Shown in pieces: positions 35,003 through 43,674 of a DNA stretch of 64,000 nucleotides. The stretch is from Vibrio alfacsensis (GTDB lineage Bacteria; Pseudomonadota; Gammaproteobacteria; Enterobacterales; Vibrionaceae): contig NZ_CP032094.1 in the NCBI RefSeq assembly GCF_003544875.1, forward strand, positions 1,240,001 to 1,304,000. Direction: 5' to 3'. The notes under the pieces are model-generated. The model was not told the DNA's origin and ran no database searches. It was given only the letters and a program-made list of their open reading frames with translations. Position 1 is the first letter of the stretch. The number at the start of each line of letters is the position of its first letter. Position numbers and translations under genes: made by a program.

Positions 35003-36754
35003 ATGAAAACATTACAAGTTGCAACCATCGCGCTGATTATTGGTGGTGCTTTAGGGTTTAGTGCTAATCATTTTCTTGCGGGATCGGCTCACGACATGAG
35101 TGCGATGGGTGGCGAATCTGCTGCAAGCTCTAATGACCCGCTTTACTGGGTTGCCCCAATGGATCCGAATTACAAACGCGACAAGCCGGGTAAATCCCCA
35201 ATGGGCATGGATTTGATTCCGGTTTACGCAGAAGACCTATCCGGTGAACAAGATGCGCCCGGTACGGTGACTATTGACCCTTCCGTAGAAAATAACCTCG
35301 GGGTTAAAACTGCAAACGCGACACTACAACAGCTATCACCACGCATCGAAACCGTTGGTTATATTGCCTTTGATGAAAGCCTGTTATGGCAAACCAACGT
35401 TCGTGTGGCGGGTTGGGTAGAAAAACTCTACATCAATGCCGTAGGTGAGAAAGTGAAGAAAGGCGATGTGCTGTTCACGCTCTACTCTCCAGAACTAGTT
35501 AAAGCACAAGAAGAATTGCTGAATGCGTACCGCACTGGCCGCAAAGGTCTTGTAAAAGGGGCGACCGAGCGCTTGGTAACGCTTGGTGTTGACCGTGCTC
35601 AAATCAAATCCATTACTCGTCGTGGTAAAGCATCACAAACCATTGAAATTAAAGCACCTGCTGATGGTGTTATCGCGAGCTTAAACGTGCGTGAAGGTGG
35701 CTATTTGTCTCCAGCTCAAGCGGTGATCAGTGCAGGTCCTTTGGACAATGTTTGGGTTGATGCGGAAGTCTTTGAGCGTCAAGCACATTGGATGAAAGCC
35801 GGCCACGCTTCACAAACAAAAGCCACAATGACCCTTGATGCGATTCCAGGCAACGAATGGCAAGGCGTGGTGGATTACGTGTACCCAATTCTCAATCCGA
35901 AAACACGTACGTTGCGTGTACGTCTTAAATTTCCTAACCCGGATGGCGCATTGAAGCCAAACATGTTTGCCAACATTGCCCTTCAGCCTGTCACTGACGA
36001 CGCAGTATTAACGGTTCCTAAATCATCTGTTATCCGCTCTGGCGGTATGACTCGCGTTGTCCTGGCGGAAGGTGATGGCAAATACCGTTCTGCTCGAATT
36101 GAAGTTGGCCGCGAAGCTGGCGAACAAATCGAAGTATTACAAGGACTTAAACAGGGCGACAAGATCGTTACTTCATCTCACTTCATGCTCGATTCTGAAT
36201 CAAGCCAGTCGGCGGATCTATCTCGCATCAATGGTGTAGAAGCGGCAGCAGAAACGGCATGGGCCAAAGGTGAGATCACGGATGTGATGAAAGATCACCG
36301 TATGCTGACCATCAACCACCAGCCTGTACCAGAATGGGATTGGCCGGGCATGGTAATGAACTTCACTTTCGCAGATGGCGTTGAAATGGGTGACTTGAAA
36401 AAAGGTCAGGCTATCGAATTTGAAATGCAAAAGACAGAGTCCGGTCAGTACCAAATCATCGACTTCCATTCATCAAAAAGCACTGCTGACAACAGCATCA
36501 TTGCGGCAGAAGTTTGGCTGACTGGTGACATCACAATGCTGATGGCTGATTTTGGCATGATTACCTTAAACCACCTACCGGTTGCAGAATGGAACTGGGA
36601 TGCGGGCGAGATGAACTTCTCTGTGGGTGAAGACGTTGATCTATCGGGTTTTGAAGAAGGACAGAAAGTTCGATTTCTAGTTGAAAAACAAGGATCTGAC
36701 TACGTTCTTAAACAACTAGTTCCTGCAACAACAGCCGTCGAGGGTGAATTATGA
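35003..36754 (+). CDS. cusB: copper/silver RND adaptor (CusB-like) with two C-terminal CusF-like domains
   Basis: A 583-residue periplasmic membrane-fusion protein. After an N-terminal anchor helix (1-26) and a Met-rich stretch comes a heavy-metal-binding domain (about 46-76, YWVAPMDPNYKRDKPGKSPMG). The adaptor core (about 85-400) has barrel-sandwich and hairpin segments. Two CusF-like domains follow. In the first (418-490) the CusF ligands His36, Trp44, Met47 and Met49 align with His439, Trp447, Met450 and Met452. In the second (503-573) they align with His524, Trp532, Gly535 and Met537, so one Met is lost. E. coli CusB has no such domains; CusF is separate there. It overlaps cusA by four bases. 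Confidence 0.9.
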   Translation: MKTLQVATIALIIGGALGFSANHFLAGSAHDMSAMGGESAASSNDPLYWVAPMDPNYKRDKPGKSPMGMDLIPVYAEDLSGEQDAPGTVTIDPSVENNLGVKTANATLQQLSPRIETVGYIAFDESLLWQTNVRVAGWVEKLYINAVGEKVKKGDVLFTLYSPELVKAQEELLNAYRTGRKGLVKGATERLVTLGVDRAQIKSITRRGKASQTIEIKAPADGVIASLNVREGGYLSPAQAVISAGPLDNVWVDAEVFERQAHWMKAGHASQTKATMTLDAIPGNEWQGVVDYVYPILNPKTRTLRVRLKFPNPDGALKPNMFANIALQPVTDDAVLTVPKSSVIRSGGMTRVVLAEGDGKYRSARIEVGREAGEQIEVLQGLKQGDKIVTSSHFMLDSESSQSADLSRINGVEAAAETAWAKGEITDVMKDHRMLTINHQPVPEWDWPGMVMNFTFADGVEMGDLKKGQAIEFEMQKTESGQYQIIDFHSSKSTADNSIIAAEVWLTGDITMLMADFGMITLNHLPVAEWNWDAGEMNFSVGEDVDLSGFEEGQKVRFLVEKQGSDYVLKQLVPATTAVEGEL

Positions 36755-39700
36755 TCAATGCTATTATTCGTTGGTCACTGAGCAACCGATTCCTAGTGTT
36801 AGTCGCGACCTTAGCCCTTGTATTAGGCGGACTTTACAGTGTAAAGAATACGCCTGTTGATGCGATTCCGGATCTTTCTGATGTGCAAGTGATCATCAAG
36901 ACAAACTATCCGGGTCAGGCTCCTCAAGTCGTCGAGGATCAAGTTACTTACCCGCTCACCACCGCCATGCTTGCCGTGCCGGGTGCAGAGACGGTTCGTG
37001 GCTACTCTTTCTTTGGTGACTCTTACGTTTATATCATTTTCAACGATGATACCGACATGTACTGGGCACGTTCACGCGTGTTGGAGTACTTAAGCCAAGT
37101 AGCACCAAAGCTGCCACCGAACGCAAAACCAACCCTAGGTCCTGATGCAACGGGCGTGGGCTGGGTTTACAGCTACGTATTACAAGACAAAACCGGCAAG
37201 CATGATTTGGCCGATCTTCGCAGCTTGCAAGACTGGTTCTTGAAGTGCGAATTGCAAACCGTTGATGGCGTTTCTGAAGTCGCGACCGTGGGCGGTATGG
37301 TGAAGCAGTATCAAGTGCAGATTGATCCTGCCAAGCTGCGTGCTTACAACCTCACTTTGCAACAAGTGAACATGGCAATCCAAAACGGCAACCAAGAAAC
37401 CGGCGCGTCCGTTATCGAAGTGGCCGAAGCCGAACACATGGTTCGTACCACGGGTTACCTAACCAGCATTGAAGACATCAAGTCACTGCCTCTAAAAGTC
37501 ACAGAGAAAGGCACGCCGTTGCTATTAGGTGATATCGCAGACATTAACCTTGGCCCACAAATGCGCCGTGGTATCTCGGAGCTGAATGGCGAAGGTGAAG
37601 CGGTAGGTGGTGTTATCGTGATGCGCTTTGGTGAAAACGCCAGTGAAGTGATTGCAAAAGTCAAAGACAAACTCGCAGACCTACAACGCAGCCTGCCAGA
37701 AGGCGTGGAAATTGTTGCAACTTACGATCGCTCTACCCTTATCGATTCAGCGGTAGAAAACCTATGGAAGAAGCTTGCAGAAGAGTTCATCGTCGTTGCG
37801 ATTGTGTGTGCGTTGTTCCTGTTCCACATTCGTTCTTCGTTGGTTATCGCTCTGAGCCTACCGGTCGGCATTCTCACTGCGTTTATCGTAATGCATTGGC
37901 AAGGCATCAACGCCAACATAATGTCCCTTGGTGGTATCGCGATTGCTATCGGTGCCATGGTAGATGGTGCAATCGTGATGATTGAAAACGTTCACAAGCA
38001 CATTGAACGAACGCCACTGACCGACAAAAACCGCTGGCAAGTAATTGGCAAAGCCGCAGAAGAGGTCGGCGCACCGCTGTTCTTCTCATTGCTGATCATC
38101 ACTCTTAGCTTCGTACCGGTGTTCGCCTTAGAAGGCCAAGAAGGCAAGATGTTCTCACCGCTTGCGTTCACTAAGACTTACGCCATGGCAGCGGCAGCAG
38201 GTTTGGCGATCACACTCGTCCCTGTTCTTATGGGCTACTTCATTCGCGGTAAGGTGTTACCGGAACACAAAAACCCTGTTAACCGCGGCTTGGTCGCGCT
38301 GTACCGCCCGCTGTTGAACACCAGCTTAAAATACCCTAAGACCATGATTGTTATTGCATTAGGTCTAATGGCGTCGGCTTACTACCCAACCAGTAAACTG
38401 GGTAGCGAGTTCATCCCTCCGCTGGATGAAGGCGACTTGATGTACATGCCAACGACCTATCCGGGTATCTCAATTGGTAAGGCGCGCGAGCTTCTACAAC
38501 AGACCAACAAGCTGATCAAAACCGTTCCAGAAGTGAAAACCGTATGGGGCAAGATTGGCCGAGCTGAGACCGCAACCGATCCAGCACCACTCACCATGAT
38601 CGAAACCGTGATTCAGTTGAAGCCACGCGACCAATGGCGTGAAGGCGCAACAACCGAGTCACTGCGCAAAGAGTTCGATAAGCTGGTTCAGTTCCCTGGT
38701 CTTACTAATGCTTGGGTAATGCCGATCAAAACGCGTATCGACATGCTGGCAACGGGCATCAAAACCCCTATTGGCATTAAGATCGCCGGACCCGATCTGA
38801 AAGTGATTGAGAAGATCGGCTCTCAGCTAGAGCCAATTCTTAACGGCGTACAAGGCACGGCATCGGTTTATGCAGAACGTGTCGCAGGTGGTCGTTATGT
38901 CACGATCGACATTAAACGTCGTGCCGCAGCGCGTTATGGCTTGAGCATCAAAGACGTTCAGCAGGTGATCTCCATCGCGGTTGGCGGCATGAATGTGGGT
39001 GAAACCATCGAAGGCTTGGAGCGTTACCCAATCAACGTTCGTTACCCACAAGACTACCGTGACTCAGTGGTAAAACTGCAAAACTTACCGTTAGTGACAC
39101 CAAATGGCGCTCGTATTGCGCTGGCTGATGTAGCGGACATTCGTTATGAAGACGGCCCTCCGATGATCAAGACGGAAAACGCGCGTCCAAACGGCTGGGT
39201 ATTTGTCGACATCGATGGTCGTGACCTTGGCTCTTACGTCGTAGAAGCGCAGCAAGTCGTGGCTGATCAATTGGAACTCCCTGCGGGTTATTCGCTGGCT
39301 TGGTCTGGTCAATACGAATACATGGAGCGTGCAAAAGACCGCTTGAGTGTCGTGGTACCAATCACCATCGCCATCATTATGCTGCTGCTTTACTTCAGCT
39401 TCCGTCGCGTTGGCGAAGTGATGATCATCATGCTTACGCTACCGCTCGCTATGGTCGGTGGTTTGTGGCTCATGCATATCCTCAACTACAACTTCTCGAT
39501 TGCCGTTGGGGTCGGCTTTATTGCCCTAGCAGGCGTCGCGGTTGAAATTGGGGTCATCATGCTCGTCTACCTCAACCAAGCGTGGCACTACAAAAAGCTG
39601 GATGCGGAAGAGAGCCAACAGAAGCTTGAGGCGAAAGACCTAACAGATGCTATTCGTGAAGGTGCAGGCTTGCGTGTTCGCCCAGTAATGATGACGGTAC

Positions 39701-39930
39701 TGACGGTCATTATTGGTCTGATTCCGATCATGTACGGCGAAGGTACAGGATCAGAAGTAATGCAACGTATCGCCGCACCAATGATTGGCGGTATGGCATC
39801 GGCACTGCTGCTGACGCTGTTAGTGCTTCCAGCCATCTTCAAGCTGTGGAAACAACGCGAGTTGCTCCCAAGCAATGCGACTAATCACCAAGCTAGCACA
39901 CAAGCTAGTGATGTAAACAACGACGCTTAA
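36751..39930 (+). CDS. cusA: heavy-metal RND efflux pump, CusA-like
   Basis: A 1059-residue inner-membrane proton-driven pump of the HME-RND class that exports Cu(I)/Ag(I) across the envelope. Family blocks seen are VDAIPDLSDVQVIIKTNYPGQAPQ near the N-terminus, the charged transmembrane helix 4 region GAMVDGAIVMIENVHKH, and the methionine-containing MPIKTRIDMLATGIKTPIGIK region that carries a CusA metal-relay residue. The two-fold repeat of six helices each is visible. Its ATG overlaps the cusB stop (ATGA), so it is translationally coupled. The C-terminus is Asn/Ala/Ser-rich. It forms a tripartite system with the adaptor and TolC-type channel. Confidence 0.95.
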   Translation: MINAIIRWSLSNRFLVLVATLALVLGGLYSVKNTPVDAIPDLSDVQVIIKTNYPGQAPQVVEDQVTYPLTTAMLAVPGAETVRGYSFFGDSYVYIIFNDDTDMYWARSRVLEYLSQVAPKLPPNAKPTLGPDATGVGWVYSYVLQDKTGKHDLADLRSLQDWFLKCELQTVDGVSEVATVGGMVKQYQVQIDPAKLRAYNLTLQQVNMAIQNGNQETGASVIEVAEAEHMVRTTGYLTSIEDIKSLPLKVTEKGTPLLLGDIADINLGPQMRRGISELNGEGEAVGGVIVMRFGENASEVIAKVKDKLADLQRSLPEGVEIVATYDRSTLIDSAVENLWKKLAEEFIVVAIVCALFLFHIRSSLVIALSLPVGILTAFIVMHWQGINANIMSLGGIAIAIGAMVDGAIVMIENVHKHIERTPLTDKNRWQVIGKAAEEVGAPLFFSLLIITLSFVPVFALEGQEGKMFSPLAFTKTYAMAAAAGLAITLVPVLMGYFIRGKVLPEHKNPVNRGLVALYRPLLNTSLKYPKTMIVIALGLMASAYYPTSKLGSEFIPPLDEGDLMYMPTTYPGISIGKARELLQQTNKLIKTVPEVKTVWGKIGRAETATDPAPLTMIETVIQLKPRDQWREGATTESLRKEFDKLVQFPGLTNAWVMPIKTRIDMLATGIKTPIGIKIAGPDLKVIEKIGSQLEPILNGVQGTASVYAERVAGGRYVTIDIKRRAAARYGLSIKDVQQVISIAVGGMNVGETIEGLERYPINVRYPQDYRDSVVKLQNLPLVTPNGARIALADVADIRYEDGPPMIKTENARPNGWVFVDIDGRDLGSYVVEAQQVVADQLELPAGYSLAWSGQYEYMERAKDRLSVVVPITIAIIMLLLYFSFRRVGEVMIIMLTLPLAMVGGLWLMHILNYNFSIAVGVGFIALAGVAVEIGVIMLVYLNQAWHYKKLDAEESQQKLEAKDLTDAIREGAGLRVRPVMMTVLTVIIGLIPIMYGEGTGSEVMQRIAAPMIGGMASALLLTLLVLPAIFKLWKQRELLPSNATNHQASTQASDVNNDA

Positions 39931-40003
39931 TCCCTACCGTCCCCTCAAACATGCCGTTTTGAGGGGAAGCAAAGTTATTAATGAATTAAAACAAGGATAT
40001 AAA

Positions 40004-40567
40004 ATGAAAAAGACACTAATCACTCTTGCTCTAGCCCTAACAACAACGACTGCGTTTGCCCAAATGGATCATTCAAACATGGACCACGCGAACATGGATC
40101 ATAGCAATATGAAGCATGAAAATATGGACCACGGCAGCATGAAGATGGACCACAGTAAAATGGACCATTCAAACATGATGGATATGCCGGGTATGTCAAC
40201 AGTTGGTATGCCAGCAAAAGGCGCAAAGCCAGATAAGGTGGTACACGTTATCTTGGGTGATGACATGACCATCAAGTTCAAGAAAGACGTTAAAATTGAG
40301 CCAAACGATGTTGTGCAGTTTGTGGTCATGAATACCGGAGAACAAGCTCATGAGTTTTCCATTGGATCGGCTAAGGAACAACTTGAACACCGTAAGATGA
40401 TGGCTACTATGACTGGTATGGAACACGACACAGTCAACTCAATCATTGTCGAACCGAAGAAAGCACGTCAGTTCCTATGGCACTTCCATGGAGACAATAA
40501 GGTCGAGTTTGCGTGCAACTTTAAAGGTCACGCAGAAGCAGGAATGACCAAGGATATTACCCTGTAA
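40004..40567 (+). CDS. Met/His-rich periplasmic cupredoxin
   Basis: A 187-residue exported copper protein. After a signal peptide (cut near TAFAQ), residues 21-64 are a run of MDHSN/MDHAN-type repeats, a typical Cu(I)/Cu(II) sponge. The C-terminal part (about 80-187) is a cupredoxin with type-1 copper ligands His116, Cys171, His176 and Met181 (ACNFKGHAEAGM). ATG 40004 follows AAGGATATAAA; the in-frame upstream start is unlikely. It closes the copper operon, 73 bases after cusA, and probably buffers copper or hands it to the pump. Confidence 0.88.
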   Translation: MKKTLITLALALTTTTAFAQMDHSNMDHANMDHSNMKHENMDHGSMKMDHSKMDHSNMMDMPGMSTVGMPAKGAKPDKVVHVILGDDMTIKFKKDVKIEPNDVVQFVVMNTGEQAHEFSIGSAKEQLEHRKMMATMTGMEHDTVNSIIVEPKKARQFLWHFHGDNKVEFACNFKGHAEAGMTKDITL

Positions 40568-40589
40568 AATATCGATTTAAGACACAAAA

Positions 40590-40625
40590 AAATAGGAGCT
40601 AAAAATTCAGCTCCTATTTGATTTT
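40590..40625. terminator. terminator of the copper operon
   Basis: AAATAGGAGCT (40590-40600) pairs with AGCTCCTATTT (40609-40619), T-rich on both strands. It serves the converging copper operon and ferric-reductase genes. Confidence 0.85.
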
Positions 40626-40692
40626 ATTTCGCATTATCTCATCACAAACAGCTCTTCGTGATAACTCTTCTCAATATCAAATTGAAATGCAT

Positions 40693-41964
40693 CTAGCTCT
40701 TTTTCAGTGTTTTTGAAAACATTTCTGGTCCACAGAAATACATTTCATACTGGTTCAAATCACCACACTGAGCCGCAATACGTTCAGCATTCAAACGTGG
40801 CGATTTCATGGTATCTATCACATGCAGTTTGACGCTTGCTTGGTGCGCTAAGTGCCAAAGTTCATCGACCAACTGACCGTCGATACCACGACTGCAGTAA
40901 AACAAATGAATGTCGCTAGTTTGCGCTTGCACTTTCAATGCTTCCAAAGCGGCAAAGAAAGAAGCAATCCCTACCCCACCAGCAATCCAGATTTGAGGTT
41001 TTTCTAAATCAAATTCCAAACGTCCGTAAGGCCCCTCGACCATTACCGCATCACCCGCTTTTACGCGCTCATACAAGCCGGTAGTAAAGTCGCCTAGCTC
41101 TTTGATTAAGAAACGTAATTCATCACTTTCACTGCCAGATACGATAGTGAACGGATGGGCATCTTCATCACCAAAACGTAAGTAAGCAAATTGCCCCGCC
41201 TTGTGCCCTTGCCAAGACGTATTTGGTTTGACGACCAATTCCATCACTTCAGCTTGTGGGAAGTAACGTGTCGACGCCACAATCGCAGAATGTTTATTAC
41301 GACGACCAACGAAGCCAAACAAGCTGTAGAGCGCGGCAATCGAACCCACAACTGCGAATGCTACAGTGAGATAGTAAACAGGCTCGCCCCAATACGCACG
41401 TTTGAGCAGCAGTACGGAGTGAATCGCGATAAGCAAATACGCCACAGACATAAAGCGGTGCGATAGTTTAAAGGGTTTGTATTTCACTGCGCCCCATAGA
41501 GAAACCACCAGCAAAACCAACAGCATGTAGAAACCCCACTCACCCATGCCTTGAGCAAGGTCGCGCAAACCATGAATCCAAGCCTCGATTCCAGAGAGGT
41601 TACTCTCCGGCCCTGCACCAGTGTGTTTCTCTGGTCTTGCTAGTACACCAGACATGACTAGCCACTTCGGCACTTGATACCAAAGCCAGTGTGCTAAACC
41701 TAATGCAACACCACCAATACCGAGCCATTTGTGCACTCGATACGCTTTGTCCATGCCGTGTAGCCAGTTTTCAACTACAGGAAGACGCATTGCCAACACC
41801 ATGGTGATCGACATCAGCATCAAAGACAGAATGCCTGAATATTGGATCATGGCAGATCGCCATTCAAAGACATTGGTAGAAGAGAAAAGCTGCGGTTCCA
41901 TCGCAAACCATAATACGGACATCGCGGCGATCATTGCCCAGATGAGATTGCGGATTGTTTTCAT
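40693..41964 (-). CDS. ferric-reductase-like transmembrane flavoprotein
   Basis: A 423-residue membrane oxidoreductase. The N-terminal half (1-210) has six hydrophobic helices with the histidines expected of a b-heme ferric-reductase domain (VHKWLGIGG, LGLAHWLWYQ, LSHRFMS, LIAIHSVLL). The C-terminal half is a ferredoxin-reductase-like FAD/NAD(P) module (about 225-423; FAYLRFGDEDAHPFTIVS, VEGPYGR, IAGGVGIASF, MYFCGPEMFSKTL). It could reduce Fe(III) or Cu(II) or feed another periplasmic acceptor. It is convergent with the copper operon, and no partner gene is adjacent. Confidence 0.85.
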   Translation of the reverse strand: MKTIRNLIWAMIAAMSVLWFAMEPQLFSSTNVFEWRSAMIQYSGILSLMLMSITMVLAMRLPVVENWLHGMDKAYRVHKWLGIGGVALGLAHWLWYQVPKWLVMSGVLARPEKHTGAGPESNLSGIEAWIHGLRDLAQGMGEWGFYMLLVLLVVSLWGAVKYKPFKLSHRFMSVAYLLIAIHSVLLLKRAYWGEPVYYLTVAFAVVGSIAALYSLFGFVGRRNKHSAIVASTRYFPQAEVMELVVKPNTSWQGHKAGQFAYLRFGDEDAHPFTIVSGSESDELRFLIKELGDFTTGLYERVKAGDAVMVEGPYGRLEFDLEKPQIWIAGGVGIASFFAALEALKVQAQTSDIHLFYCSRGIDGQLVDELWHLAHQASVKLHVIDTMKSPRLNAERIAAQCGDLNQYEMYFCGPEMFSKTLKKS

Positions 41965-42087
41965 GATTGGTTACTCGGTTAATCGACAAGTTTAGTTTAG
42001 CTTTCCATACGTAAAGCAACGTCAAGATAAGTAAAACCAAGTAAAGCTGGGCATATACATGGATTCCTACAGAAAAAAGACAAAAAA

Positions 42088-42101
42088 CTAACAGTCGTTA
42101 G
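42088..42101. promoter_or_regulatory. dyad upstream of the beta-lactamase gene
   Basis: CTAACAGTCGTTAG, arms CTAAC and GTTAG, lies 75 bases before the bla ATG, and a TATAGT -10-like hexamer follows at 42115. It is a candidate regulator site. In V. parahaemolyticus the VbrK/VbrR system controls the CARB gene, but I cannot say this is its site. Confidence 0.35.
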
Positions 42102-42175
42102 AGTATTAACTCGTTATAGTTCTGGCTAAATTCGCCAAAGTGCGAGCTGATTAAATAACACTAAGAATAATAAGC

Positions 42176-43027
42176 ATGAAAAAGCTATTGCTGATGATCG
42201 GGCTAATGGTGTGCTCGAACGCTACTTATGCCACAAAGTTGAATGAAGACCTCGCCTCAATTGAACAACATATCTCTGGCCGCCTTGGCGTATCAGTTTG
42301 GGATACGCAGACGGACCAACGTTGGGATTACCGTGGTGACGAACGTTTTCCGATGATGAGCACCTTTAAAACTCTCGCTTGTGCGACGATGTTACATGCC
42401 ATGGATAACGACAAATTAGATAGAAACGCTACCGCCAAAGTTGAAGAGCGCAATGTGGTGGTGTGGTCTCCAGTGATGGATCGAATGGTGGGACAAACAA
42501 CGCGTATCGAGCATGCATGTGAAGCAACCATGTTGATGAGTGATAATACGGCGACCAATATTGTTTTAAGAAGTGTTGGCGGACCTAAAAATGTCACGCT
42601 TTTCTTGCGTTCTATCGGTGACAAAGCAACGCGACTGGACCGTTTTGAGCCACGAGTAAATGAAGCCAAACCAGGCGATAGTCAAGACACCACAACACCT
42701 AACGCCATGGTAAACACTCTGCACACCCTGCTAGAAGGCGATTCGTTATCTTACGAGTCGCGCATTCAATTAAAGATTTGGATGCAAGACAACAAAGTCT
42801 CCGATTCTTTGATGCGCTCTGTGTTGCCAAAAGGCTGGTCGATTGCCGATCGTTCTGGTGCTGGCGGGTTTGGCTCGCGTGGTATCACGGCGATGATCTG
42901 GAAAGAAAACCATAAACCGGTTTACATCAGCATTTACATTACTGAGACCGATTTATCGTTGCAGGCGCGCGACCAAATCATCGCTCAGATTAGCCAGTTG
43001 GTGTTGGACGAATACAAAAATATTTAA
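42176..43027 (+). CDS. blaCARB: class A beta-lactamase, CARB (carbenicillin-hydrolysing) type
   Basis: A 283-residue serine beta-lactamase with signal peptide (cut near NATYA). Motifs are Ser62-Thr-Phe-Lys65, Ser122-Asp-Asn124, the omega-loop Glu158 with Asn162 (FEPRVNEA), and Arg226-Ser-Gly228 in place of the usual Lys-Thr-Gly. The RSG triad marks the CARB/PSE group that hydrolyses carbenicillin and ampicillin. It resembles the intrinsic CARB enzymes of V. parahaemolyticus and V. alginolyticus but differs at many positions from the CARB-17 sequence I remember. No integron attC, transposase or repeat flanks it, so it looks like a resident chromosomal gene. Confidence 0.95.
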   Translation: MKKLLLMIGLMVCSNATYATKLNEDLASIEQHISGRLGVSVWDTQTDQRWDYRGDERFPMMSTFKTLACATMLHAMDNDKLDRNATAKVEERNVVVWSPVMDRMVGQTTRIEHACEATMLMSDNTATNIVLRSVGGPKNVTLFLRSIGDKATRLDRFEPRVNEAKPGDSQDTTTPNAMVNTLHTLLEGDSLSYESRIQLKIWMQDNKVSDSLMRSVLPKGWSIADRSGAGGFGSRGITAMIWKENHKPVYISIYITETDLSLQARDQIIAQISQLVLDEYKNI

Positions 43028-43045
43028 CGCTAACTTGATGATTTT

Positions 43046-43073
43046 AAACGGAGCTTTCGGGCTCCGTTTTTTT
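43046..43073 (+). terminator. bla terminator
   Basis: AAACGGAGC (43046-43054) pairs with GCTCCGTTT (43061-43069) and runs into seven T. Confidence 0.9.
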
Positions 43074-43089
43074 ATGTATGCGATCTTAG

Positions 43090-43141
43090 TTGACACAGGT
43101 AGAACGATCGCTTTACCCTAAAAGTAGAACATTCATTCTAC
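43090..43141 (+). promoter_or_regulatory. promoter and operator of the TetR-dehydrogenase operon
   Basis: TTGACA (43090-43095) and TACCCT (43114-43119) form a plausible sigma-70 promoter with 18-base spacing. The dyad GTAGAACATTCATTCTAC (43124-43141; arms GTAGAA/TTCTAC) overlaps the expected transcription start and ends 15 bases before the TetR ATG, a position suited to self-repression. Confidence 0.65.
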
Positions 43142-43156
43142 CCATGAGAAGACGCT

Positions 43157-43672
43157 ATGTTGAAAGAACAGATCGCCGCCAGTTTAGAGCAAGCTTTTAG
43201 CGAGCTTGGATTTGCCGAGCCGAGTGTGGCACAGCTCAAGACGGCCTGTGGCGTTAGCCTACGTACCTTGTACAAGCACTACCCTTCTAAGGAAGACATG
43301 ATCGTGGCTGCGTTAGAACACCGCCACCAGCGCTACTTAAACTTCCTGCTGGATAACTCGCCACAAGCCGGGCTAGAAGCGACTCAGCACGTATTCAACA
43401 AGCTCAAACAATGGATGGAAGACTACGCACCGCATGGCTGTATGTCGATGAACGCCGTTGCCGCGTTTCCTGAACACGACATCATTAACAAAACCGTGAA
43501 AGCACACAAAGAAGATGTTCGACAATTTTTGGGCAAACAGAGCCTACGTGAAGACCTAGCCACGCAACTATTTTTACTACACGAAGGTGTGTCCAGTGCA
43601 TGGCCTGTACTTGGCAAAGAGGCTCTTAGCTCTGCACAACAGGCGGTTTTAAGATTGCTAAAGGAAGATTAA
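43157..43672 (+). CDS. TetR-family repressor
   Basis: A short TetR regulator of 171 residues. The helix-turn-helix is at about 18-48 (SVAQLKTACGVSLRTLYKHYPSKEDMIVAAL), and the C-terminal ligand domain is compact with a single cysteine in PHGCMSMNAV. It stands 2 bases before a dehydrogenase gene, with which it is certainly cotranscribed, and downstream of an 18-base dyad that it probably binds. The inducer is not known; by analogy to neighbours of this kind it may be an aldehyde, quinone or similar small molecule. Confidence 0.88.
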   Translation: MLKEQIAASLEQAFSELGFAEPSVAQLKTACGVSLRTLYKHYPSKEDMIVAALEHRHQRYLNFLLDNSPQAGLEATQHVFNKLKQWMEDYAPHGCMSMNAVAAFPEHDIINKTVKAHKEDVRQFLGKQSLREDLATQLFLLHEGVSSAWPVLGKEALSSAQQAVLRLLKED

Positions 43673-43674
43673 TC

